From Armatimonas rosea (GTDB taxonomy: Bacteria > Armatimonadota > Armatimonadia > Armatimonadales > Armatimonadaceae): DNA of 64,000 bases. Below are positions 25,636 through 32,674 of the stretch, piece by piece. The stretch lies in NCBI RefSeq assembly GCF_014202505.1, contig NZ_JACHGW010000001.1, positions 310,001 to 374,000 on the forward strand, written 5' to 3'. The number at the start of each line of letters is the position of its first letter. Within the stretch, counting starts at the first letter, position 1. The translations under genes and the position numbers were made by a program. The notes under the pieces are model-generated. The model made no database searches. It saw only the letters and a list, made by a program, of their open reading frames with translations, and had not been told where the DNA came from.

Positions 25636-27348
25636 CTATGTCTTGGGCCAGCGGATGGAGGCGACCGTCTCTTCGCCATCGCGGATAAGCTTGAACTCGC
25701 CTTGGAGATCGCCGCGAACCAGGCCCTGAATAATCTGGAGCCCGAGGTCGTGGTGCTTGTCCGGGTTGAAGTCCGGGCGGGGGGAGTCGCCGGTGTTGCG
25801 CACTTCTAGGAGCCAGTCCTCGGGTTTTTCCATCAGGCGCACCAAGATCGAGCCGTCGTCGGTGATCTTGAAGCCGTGCTCCACGGCATTTTGCACCATC
25901 TCATTGAGGATGAGCGCGACCGAGTTTGCCTGGTGGCTGGAGAGGCGCAGATCGGGGCCCTCGACACGGAAGTCAATGCGCTTGTTGGGCAGGGTCAGGC
26001 TCTGCTTGGTGGCCTGGACAATGTGCTCGGCGATCTTGCGGATGGAGATCGTGTCGAGGTCCTCGCGGGAGAGGAGCTCATGGACTGCGGAGACCGCCAT
26101 GACCCGCCCGATGGACTCTTCCAGCACCTCGGTGGCGGGGCGGTCTCCGGCGTAGTGCTTCTGCAGGCGGAGCAGGCTGGCGATCTGCTGGAGGTTGTTC
26201 TTGACCCGGTGGTGCATCTCCTGGAGCAGCGCGCCCTTGACCATGAGCTTGGCGTTCTCGATGGCGACCGCCACTTGGTTGCCGAGCGTGGAGAGGACGT
26301 TGAGCTCGTCCTCGGTGAAGTCGTGGGGGCGGTCGGTGTAGCAGTTGAGCACCCCGATCACCCGATCGCGCACCTTGAGCGGGACACAGGCGAGGCTGGT
26401 GAGGTTCTGCTCGCGGGCGATATCGCCAAACTTGTAGTCCAGCGACTTCTTCACATCGAGCACCGTGATCACTTTGCCGGTCTCGACCGCTTTTCCCGCA
26501 AGCCCCTCGCCGATATGGAGCGGGGGGCGGCGGGCGTAGTCCTTGGAGACCGCGTGCACGGCCTTGACCACGAGCTGCTGTTTTTCCTCATCGACCAGGC
26601 GCAAGGCGACAATCTTGAAGTTGAGGGTCTGGGCGGTGGCCGCGACTGCGAGCTGGAGGATCTCCTCAAGATAGAGGTTGGACGTGATGGTGCGGGAGAC
26701 CTCGGCGACTGTCGAGAGATGCGTGGCGCTCTTCTCGGCGTTGCGGACCTTGCGGCTGGCTTGGATCGCGCCGGCCACTTGGGACGCAATAGCGGAGAGG
26801 AGCTGGACCTGGGTCTTGGTGTAGGCGTGGGGGGCTTGGGTGCGGACATTGACCACCCCGATACACTCCTCGCGCCAGATGAGGGGCACGGAGAGAATGC
26901 TCTGGTAGCGGTCCTCGTTGAGGTCCGGGAGAAACTTAAAGCGCTCGTCGCTCCAGGCCTCGGAGGTCAGGGCGACATGCTTTTTCTCGCGAGCGACCCA
27001 GCCGGTGATTCCCTCCCCGATCTTGAGCCGGAGCTTGCCGACCTGGGGTTTGATCTGCTCATCGGTGGCGGCGCGCAGCACGAGCGTATCGTGGGCGTCG
27101 TTGAAGAGGTAGACCAGCGCCGACTCGGTGTCGGTCACTTCCAGGGCGATCTCGGCGATCAGAGGGAGGATATCGTCGGTGGTGACCACCTGTCCGGTGG
27201 CCTCGGAGATACGACGGAGGGCGGCGGCCTCGGAGGCACGCGCATCTAGGGCTTCTTCGAGCTGACGGATCCGTTGGCGGGCATCTGCCAGCTCGTGTTC
27301 GCGTCGCTCCAGGAGCCTCTCCAGCTCCTCCGTCGTTGCTTTCTGCAC
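25636..27348 (-). CDS. Soluble GAF-GAF sensor histidine kinase (HisKA_2 type), 570 aa
   Basis: Starts with GTG one base after the regulator's stop. A coiled coil (1-50) is followed by two GAF domains (about 55-200 and 215-360; GEGITGWVAREKKHV and GEGLAGKAVETGKVITV). The dimerisation/phosphoacceptor segment EMHHRVKNNLQQIASLLRLQ is the HisKA_2 form. An HATPase domain follows (LILNEMVQNAVEHGF, then DLGLQIIQGLVRGDLQGEF). There is no membrane segment, so it senses a cytosolic ligand. HisKA_2 kinases of this type pair with ANTAR regulators as in EutW/EutV, and the adjacent gene is exactly such a regulator. Confidence 0.9.
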   Translation of the reverse strand: MQKATTEELERLLERREHELADARQRIRQLEEALDARASEAAALRRISEATGQVVTTDDILPLIAEIALEVTDTESALVYLFNDAHDTLVLRAATDEQIKPQVGKLRLKIGEGITGWVAREKKHVALTSEAWSDERFKFLPDLNEDRYQSILSVPLIWREECIGVVNVRTQAPHAYTKTQVQLLSAIASQVAGAIQASRKVRNAEKSATHLSTVAEVSRTITSNLYLEEILQLAVAATAQTLNFKIVALRLVDEEKQQLVVKAVHAVSKDYARRPPLHIGEGLAGKAVETGKVITVLDVKKSLDYKFGDIAREQNLTSLACVPLKVRDRVIGVLNCYTDRPHDFTEDELNVLSTLGNQVAVAIENAKLMVKGALLQEMHHRVKNNLQQIASLLRLQKHYAGDRPATEVLEESIGRVMAVSAVHELLSREDLDTISIRKIAEHIVQATKQSLTLPNKRIDFRVEGPDLRLSSHQANSVALILNEMVQNAVEHGFKITDDGSILVRLMEKPEDWLLEVRNTGDSPRPDFNPDKHHDLGLQIIQGLVRGDLQGEFKLIRDGEETVASIRWPKT

Positions 27349-27349
27349 G

Positions 27350-27925
27350 TCAGACTGAGTTGGCGATAATGATCGCCTCTGCGATCTCGCGCATGGACTT
27401 GCGGGTGTTCATGCTCTGCACCTGAATACGGCGGAAGGCATCTTGCTCCTTCAGCCCATACAGGTCCATGAGAATCCCCTTGGCACGGTCAACGGCCTTG
27501 CGGGTCTCGAGCTTGTTCTCCAGATCAGCCACTTCCTTCTCGATCTCCAGCATCTCCTCGAAACGAGCGATGGCGATCTCAATGGCGGGCATGAGGTCAG
27601 CTTCTTTAAACGGTTTAATCAGATACGCAAAGACGCCTGCATCCTTAGCCCGCTCTACCAGCTCCCGGTCGGAGTAGGCGGTCAGAAGTAACACAGGGGC
27701 AACGCCCTCGGTGGAGATAACCTTGGCGGCATCGATTCCGTCCATTTGCGGCATCTTCACATCGAGGATCACGACATCCGGCTTGAGCTCACGGGTGACT
27801 TCGATCGCTTGACGACCGTCGCCTGCTTCCCCCGCGACAATATGGCCCATGTTCTCCAGCGTCCGCCGGAGGTCCATTCGGATGATCGGCTCATCGTCTG
27901 CGATCACTATTCGCAGTGGTTCCAC
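27350..27925 (-). CDS. ANTAR-domain response regulator (EutV/AmiR/NasT-like), 191 aa
   Basis: GTG start at 27925 is preceded by AAGGAG. The receiver domain (1-120) has DDEP, the phospho-Asp in VVILDVKMPQMDG, T in LLTAYSD and K in LIKPFKE. A coiled coil (about 125-150) leads to an ANTAR domain: DRAKGILMDLYGLKEQDAFRRIQVQSMNTRKSMREIAEAII. ANTAR domains bind paired RNA hairpins in mRNA leaders and prevent termination when phosphorylated. Upstream of and co-transcribed with its kinase. The RNA targets are not identified in this window. Confidence 0.93.
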   Translation of the reverse strand: MEPLRIVIADDEPIIRMDLRRTLENMGHIVAGEAGDGRQAIEVTRELKPDVVILDVKMPQMDGIDAAKVISTEGVAPVLLLTAYSDRELVERAKDAGVFAYLIKPFKEADLMPAIEIAIARFEEMLEIEKEVADLENKLETRKAVDRAKGILMDLYGLKEQDAFRRIQVQSMNTRKSMREIAEAIIIANSV

Positions 27926-27977
27926 TTATTCAAAACTCCTTAATTGTATCCAGGCAGTAGACCGAAAGCCTCCGCCA

Positions 27978-28007
27978 TAGACACGCGACAACTTTAGATT
28001 GTATACT
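27978..28007 (+). promoter_or_regulatory. Promoter TAGACA-18-TATACT
   Basis: A near-consensus -35 (TAGACA, 27978-27983) and -10 (TATACT, 28002-28007) are separated by 18 bases, giving a start near 28013. This excludes the in-frame ATG at 27999 and supports translation of the downstream gene from 28053. Confidence 0.7.
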
Positions 28008-28052
28008 AAATTCCTTGTCCTTGCCACCGTGCAGACAGAGGAACCGGTACCA

Positions 28053-29270
28053 ATGACAGCCCCAACCCCAACTCCCGACACCACACCGCCCTCCCGGCGT
28101 GCACTCCTGGCACTGGTGGGAGGTGTTCTGAGTGCCTTTGTCCTGACCCTCCTGAACCGCTACCTGGGGCTTTTTGTCTCCCTCCCGGCAGGGCGCTCGC
28201 CGCTGGTTCATCTGATCTCGCTGGCCTACCTCTTCCCACTCCTCTTTGCTCTGCTCAGCGCCGCCGCCGGGGCCGCGCGCCTCCCTCAGAGCCTGGGGTT
28301 TCTCGGGCTGGTAGGGCTCTTGCTCGGGGGGCCGATGGGGCTGGTCTACCTGCTGACCGAGAAGTTCCGTGTGGAGGTGCCGCTGCCGCTCTTTCTCACG
28401 GCCAACAACCTCTTTCTCCCGACCGGGGTGATGCTGCTGGGGGCGGCGCTAGGACGAAAGATCATCCGGCACCCCAATACCCTGCTGGCGCTGGCGGGGA
28501 TCGTGATCTTCTTTGATATTGTCATGGTGACCATGGGGACGGTCGCGCAGGCGATGCAGTCGGGCTCTAAGATTATCTCGCTGGTCTCGGTGGGGGGGGG
28601 AGCCGCCCAGCCCAGTGCCCCCTTTGCCAAGTCGATTCCCTTGCTCTCCGGGGTGACGATCGGTCCGGCGGATATCCTCATGCCCGCCCTCTTTTTTGCC
28701 GCGATTGTCCAGTTTCCCCGGTTGCGCGACGACTGGCAGATCCCGCTGAAGCCGACTTTTTGGTGGACGGTCGGGCTGCTGGCGCTGGCGCTGGTGATTG
28801 TCGAGACCACAGCACTCCCGATCCCCGCCTGGGTGCCGATGGGGATCGCGCTCCTGATCGCCAACTCCCGCTACGCCGCCTTCACCAAACAAGAGAAGCG
28901 GGACCTCTGGATCGGGGCGGTCTTTGCCCTCTTCTGCGCCGGGCTGATTATTGTCGGGGCGCGCAAGTTCTTCGCCAGCCAGCCCAAGCAGGCCGCCGAG
29001 CGGACCCCCAAGTGGGGCTGGGTGCTAGGCGTGGTGCGCGAGACCCGCGAGCGCCTCGTGCTCCAGGTGGTCAACGACTACCCGATTGCCAAGGCCGGGG
29101 TTCGTCCCGGCGATGTGATCGAGAGCCTCAATGGAGTCCCCAGCGCCAAGCTCCAGACCCAAGAGGCGCTCTTTGCCGTGCTCGATGCCGCCGAGAAAGA
29201 CGGCCTGACGATCCGCCTGCGCCGCTTGGGCGAGAAAAAGCCCCTTGAGCTGAAAGTGACACTTCCGTGA
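28053..29270 (+). CDS. Polytopic membrane protein with C-terminal PDZ domain, 405 aa
   Basis: Start at ATG 28053 follows AGAGGAAC and a promoter at 27978-28007. About eight or nine membrane helices fill residues 20-300. The last ~95 residues form a PDZ domain (WGWVLGVVRETRERLVLQVVNDYPIAKAGVRPGDVIESLNGVP...LTIRLRRLG). No HExxH or other protease motif is evident in the helices, so it is not an obvious S2P protease. The PDZ domain may recruit a partner. Its TGA stop overlaps the GTG start of the TauE gene. Confidence 0.75.
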   Translation: MTAPTPTPDTTPPSRRALLALVGGVLSAFVLTLLNRYLGLFVSLPAGRSPLVHLISLAYLFPLLFALLSAAAGAARLPQSLGFLGLVGLLLGGPMGLVYLLTEKFRVEVPLPLFLTANNLFLPTGVMLLGAALGRKIIRHPNTLLALAGIVIFFDIVMVTMGTVAQAMQSGSKIISLVSVGGGAAQPSAPFAKSIPLLSGVTIGPADILMPALFFAAIVQFPRLRDDWQIPLKPTFWWTVGLLALALVIVETTALPIPAWVPMGIALLIANSRYAAFTKQEKRDLWIGAVFALFCAGLIIVGARKFFASQPKQAAERTPKWGWVLGVVRETRERLVLQVVNDYPIAKAGVRPGDVIESLNGVPSAKLQTQEALFAVLDAAEKDGLTIRLRRLGEKKPLELKVTLP

Positions 29271-30043
29271 CCTATCTCCAGCTCGGGCTGGTCTTTGCGG
29301 CCTCGTTTGTGGCGGGGGGCGTGAACTCGGTAGCAGGGGGCGGCACACTCCTCACCTTCCCGGTTCTGCTCGCGGGGGGCCTCGACTCGATTGTCGCCAA
29401 TGCCACCAACTCCGCGGGGCTGGCTCCTGGCGCGCTGGCCTCGTTCTTGGGCTACCGGAAAGAGCTGGCGGGCCTCAAGCAGCTGATGCTCCCCCTGGCC
29501 CTGATCGCACTCCTTGGCGCAACGATCGGGGCACTACTCTTGCTGGCCACACCCACCAAGATCTTCGACCGCTTGATCCCTTTTCTAATCCTAGCCGCGA
29601 CCCTGCTCTTTGCCTTCCAGGACCAGCTGAAAAAGCTCGGCAAGCGCCCTGCTAGCTCGGGCGAGCTGGATAAGATCACGCTCACGGTCGGCTTCTTTCT
29701 GCTGGGGGTCGCGGTCTACGGCGGCTACTTTGGCGCGGGGATCGGGATCTTGACCCTCGCCGCGCTGGGGATGCTGGGCATGACCGAGATCCACCGGATG
29801 AACGGCCTCAAGACGATCTTCACCGGGGGCTTGAATGTCGTGGCATCGGTGGTGCTGATGCTCAAGGGGAAGGTGGACTTTCCCATCATGGGCGTCATGA
29901 TTGTCGGTGCGATGTTGGGCGGCTGGCTCGCGGTGGGAGTCGCCCGTAAGCTCGGGGCGGGCAATGTGCGCAAGCTGGTGATCGCGATCGGGGTCGTGCT
30001 CTCGGTGCAGACCCTCCTGCGCTACTGGGTCTTTCCCCCCTAA
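29267..30043 (+). CDS. TauE/SafE-family sulfite/anion exporter, 258 aa
   Basis: GTG start overlapping the previous stop (GTGA). The protein has about eight membrane helices in two homologous halves. The N-terminal FVAGGVNSVAGGGTLLTFPVLL is the hallmark repeat motif, echoed by YGGYFGAGIGILTLAALGMLG in the second half. The family exports organosulfur anions or sulfite, or takes up small anions, across the inner membrane. The actual substrate is unknown. Followed by two stem-loops that end the transcript. Confidence 0.93.
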   Translation: MTYLQLGLVFAASFVAGGVNSVAGGGTLLTFPVLLAGGLDSIVANATNSAGLAPGALASFLGYRKELAGLKQLMLPLALIALLGATIGALLLLATPTKIFDRLIPFLILAATLLFAFQDQLKKLGKRPASSGELDKITLTVGFFLLGVAVYGGYFGAGIGILTLAALGMLGMTEIHRMNGLKTIFTGGLNVVASVVLMLKGKVDFPIMGVMIVGAMLGGWLAVGVARKLGAGNVRKLVIAIGVVLSVQTLLRYWVFPP

Positions 30044-30066
30044 CCCCCGTCCGACGGGGGGACAAG

Positions 30067-30203
30067 AGCCCAAGGAACGAGTGCCCCAGGAACAAGTCCT
30101 TGGGCTTTAAAGGGCGACGCTCGCCTTCGCGAGCACTAAGCTCGGTTGGCTGCGAAGGCAGCCGTAGCCCTATCAAGCCCGGACACTCGTTGTCCGGGCT
30201 TTT
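30067..30203 (+). terminator. Composite palindromic repeat/terminator after TauE gene
   Basis: AGCCCAAGGA/TCCTTGGGCT (30067-30106) and AAGCCCGGACA/TGTCCGGGCTT (30175-30201, followed by a T run) are two stems. Outer pieces match the 17144-17196 repeat (GGAACGAGTGCCC; CACTCGTTGTCCGGGCTT). Between them ~65 bases carry another palindrome (GGGCGACGCTCGC...GCCGTAGCCC). The last stem is a good intrinsic terminator. Confidence 0.78.
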
Positions 30204-30260
30204 GCATTGTCCGGGCGCTCTTGCCGTAACTTCCAACGGCGCTCTTGCGTTACATAACCC

Positions 30261-31670
30261 ATGAATCGCCGTCACTTTCTCACCCTGAGCGCTCTGGGGC
30301 TGGGAGCCGCCGCGCTCACCGCCCGCGCCACCCTGGCCCGCCGCCAGTTTGAGTCTCGCCCCCCGCGCATCGTCACCACCAAGACCAGCGCCTACCTCAT
30401 CGGTAAGGTCGAGCCCGTGCTCAGCGGGAAGATCGGGGAGGTCGCTCCTGCGCCCTTGGGCCGCCACGCCCTCGTGGTCCAAGAGCTGCGCCCCGAGCCA
30501 ACCCCCGAGAACCGAGAGGTCATTGGCGAGGAAAAGCTCTGGCTCTACGATGGGCTGCGCCGTACCACCAAGCTTCTCTACCGCCTGCAAGACAACCCCA
30601 CTACCTCGGTGCAGAGCCGGATGGAGGGGATTACCTGGTTCCCTGAGGCCAAAAAGGCCGTGCTCCAGCAGGTCAGTGGCCCCACGGCGTCAGCGGATCG
30701 GCTACAGATGACCTCGACCCTCTCCTTGGTAGATATCGACCGCGGGAGTGTCCGCGGGCTTGTCGCTCCCACCCCGAACCGCCTCATTCTCCAGCCGCTG
30801 GCAGGGGTTGCGTCGCTGCTGTGCATGGAGTTCGACCCAAAGCGGATGGGGCTGACCCGGCGGCTGTGCTTTCTCTCCCCGGAGGGCGCCTTTACCCCCT
30901 TGGCGACGGTCGGGGAGAAGGGGAATGTCGCGGCCAGTGCGCTGAGTGCGGATCGCAAGAGTGTGATCTTTGTGGAGATTGTCCTCACCCGTGTCGAGGG
31001 GCAGGTAAAGCCACAGCGCCAGAACCACTGGTACGCCGTGCGCCTCAGCGATGCCCAGGTCACCCCGCTGAACGAGAAGCCACTCGATGCGACTCCCTTC
31101 CCCAAGGAGACCGAGCCCAATCTGCCGCTCAAGCTGATCGCCAGTGCCGCAAAGCTCAGCGCCGATGGTGGCCGGAGCGCGACCACGATAGCGCTCTGGC
31201 TGGAGGCGCGGGAGCCGGGGGAGGAGAAGAAGTACCTGCGTGGCCTAGTCACCGCCGAAGCAAGCCGCCCCTACCTGCTGCCCGATCTCTCCGCCGTGCT
31301 CTACACCCACGACGACTCCCTCTACGCCACCTCGATTGCGAGCCTGGACCGGGTGGCGTTTGAGAAGCTCCAGCGCGAGCTGACCATGAATCGCGCCAAG
31401 CAAGTCGGGTTGGGGATGATGATGTATGCCCAAGACTACGACGAGAACCTGCCCCACGATCCGTCGAATGTCGGTGAGGCGGTCATGCCCTACCTCAAGG
31501 ACGCCGCGATGCTGGCAGACTTTGTCTACACCTACAAGGGCCCGACGGCCTTTGGAAAGATCGAAAAGCCTAATGAGGCCGTCCTTGGGCATATTCCCAG
31601 CCCCGGCGGGCGCGCGGTGGTCTACGCCGATGGGCACGTGAAGTGGGAGCCAAGTAACCCGGGAAAATAG
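30261..31670 (+). CDS. Tat-exported propeller-like protein with pseudopilin-type tail, 469 aa
   Basis: MNRRHFLTLSALGLGAAALT is a Tat-type signal (RRxFL). Residues ~45-370 are beta-rich with blade-like repeats (LSADRKSVIFVEIV, LLPDLSAVLYTHDDSLYATS). From about 375 the sequence changes to ELTMNRAKQVGLGMMMYAQDYDENLPHDP and ends GGRAVVYADGHVKWEPSN. This is the pattern of the C-terminal region of DUF1559/type II pseudopilin-like proteins (NxKQIGLA-x-x-MYxxDYD and a DGHVK end), yet no N-terminal pilin helix exists. Probably periplasmic; role unknown. Confidence 0.75.
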   Translation: MNRRHFLTLSALGLGAAALTARATLARRQFESRPPRIVTTKTSAYLIGKVEPVLSGKIGEVAPAPLGRHALVVQELRPEPTPENREVIGEEKLWLYDGLRRTTKLLYRLQDNPTTSVQSRMEGITWFPEAKKAVLQQVSGPTASADRLQMTSTLSLVDIDRGSVRGLVAPTPNRLILQPLAGVASLLCMEFDPKRMGLTRRLCFLSPEGAFTPLATVGEKGNVAASALSADRKSVIFVEIVLTRVEGQVKPQRQNHWYAVRLSDAQVTPLNEKPLDATPFPKETEPNLPLKLIASAAKLSADGGRSATTIALWLEAREPGEEKKYLRGLVTAEASRPYLLPDLSAVLYTHDDSLYATSIASLDRVAFEKLQRELTMNRAKQVGLGMMMYAQDYDENLPHDPSNVGEAVMPYLKDAAMLADFVYTYKGPTAFGKIEKPNEAVLGHIPSPGGRAVVYADGHVKWEPSNPGK

Positions 31671-31735
31671 CGATGTTGCGTTGCTGTTGCGGAGGCGCTC
31701 TAGACTCGGTGAGCATCCCAAGGAGGAGCTTTCCT

Positions 31736-32644
31736 ATGCAGACAACGCGACGTCTTTTATTTGGGCTGGGGGCATTAGCACTTCTGGCACTCCCTAGCCG
31801 CGCGGCCGATCTCTGGACCGAGACGCGGATTTCCTATATCGCCCCTAATGGCGGCTACCTGAGCACGGTGCGCTCTAGCAAGCCCAATGGCACAGGGGAC
31901 ATTACCATGAGCACCTACGGCTGGTGTGCGAACTGGCACACCGATCCCTGGGGCTACGTCCAGCTCTCCTGGGCGACAACAAATGGAGGGAGTCCGCCGA
32001 GCAACGCGCTCTACCGCTGGGATGCCTGGTTTGGTACCTGGCAGACCACGACCACCGTGCTTCCTTTCACACTCTCCAGCAAGGTGGCCTGGACACGCGA
32101 TGGGCAGCAGGTCAGCTACGCACAGAGTGTTCTGGGAACTCCGCAGCTCTTTACCGCCGCCGCCAGTGGGACAGGGACGGTCCAGCGCACGACCCTCCCC
32201 TATCCCTGCCTTGATCCTGCCTGGTCGCCGGATGGGCAGAGCATCGCCTTTGTCAGTGTCCCCGCAGGCGGGAGCCTCGCGGAGGTCTGGGTGCTGAAGG
32301 TGACGGGGGGGAGCCTGCGACGGGTCACGGTCACGCCCACGAGCAGTGGACTGGACTATAAGCAGCCTGCCTGGTCGCCCGATGGAACCAAGCTTGCGGT
32401 GGTCCGTCGGGGGACGGCCGGGAGCACGCTCTGGACCCTACGTGTCGCCGATGGGGGCGGGCTGACCCAAGTCACCACCGGAGGCGCAGAGACCGAGCCC
32501 TGCTGGTCACCGGACGGCACTCGGCTAGCCTTCTGCCGGAGCAACGCTAAGATTGTCACCTGCCTGGCGAGTGGTGGCGATGAGCGCTTGGTGGCCCTCG
32601 GGACCGGACCCAGCTGGTCGGGTTTTGCGTGGTATCTGCCCTGA
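31736..32644 (+). CDS. Secreted TolB-like beta-propeller protein, 302 aa
   Basis: Start at ATG 31736 is supported by AAGGAGGAG just upstream and by a following signal peptide MQTTRRLLFGLGALALLALPSRA. Repeated WSPDG blades (PAWSPDGQSIAFVS, PAWSPDGTKLAVVRR, PCWSPDGTRLAFCRS) are PD40/TolB-type propeller units. It has about six blades and lacks the TolB N-terminal domain. Proteins of this type bind partners in the periplasm or at the surface. It follows the 30261 gene by 65 bases and may share its transcript. Confidence 0.85.
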   Translation: MQTTRRLLFGLGALALLALPSRAADLWTETRISYIAPNGGYLSTVRSSKPNGTGDITMSTYGWCANWHTDPWGYVQLSWATTNGGSPPSNALYRWDAWFGTWQTTTTVLPFTLSSKVAWTRDGQQVSYAQSVLGTPQLFTAAASGTGTVQRTTLPYPCLDPAWSPDGQSIAFVSVPAGGSLAEVWVLKVTGGSLRRVTVTPTSSGLDYKQPAWSPDGTKLAVVRRGTAGSTLWTLRVADGGGLTQVTTGGAETEPCWSPDGTRLAFCRSNAKIVTCLASGGDERLVALGTGPSWSGFAWYLP

Positions 32645-32660
32645 ACGCGAGACAACAGAG

Positions 32661-32666
32661 TATACT
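32661..32666 (+). promoter_or_regulatory. -10 box TATACT next to the start of the second STAND-like gene
   Basis: TATACT ends 8 bases before ATG 32675. No ribosome site lies between, and no convincing -35 is found. As at 6645, transcription from here would yield a leaderless message. Confidence 0.4.
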
Positions 32667-32674
32667 AGCGCTAT

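Noticed and set aside
25876-27249. 457-aa plus-strand frame opposite the histidine kinase
   Set aside because: Antisense shadow; the kinase frame has GAF, HisKA_2 and ATPase motifs.
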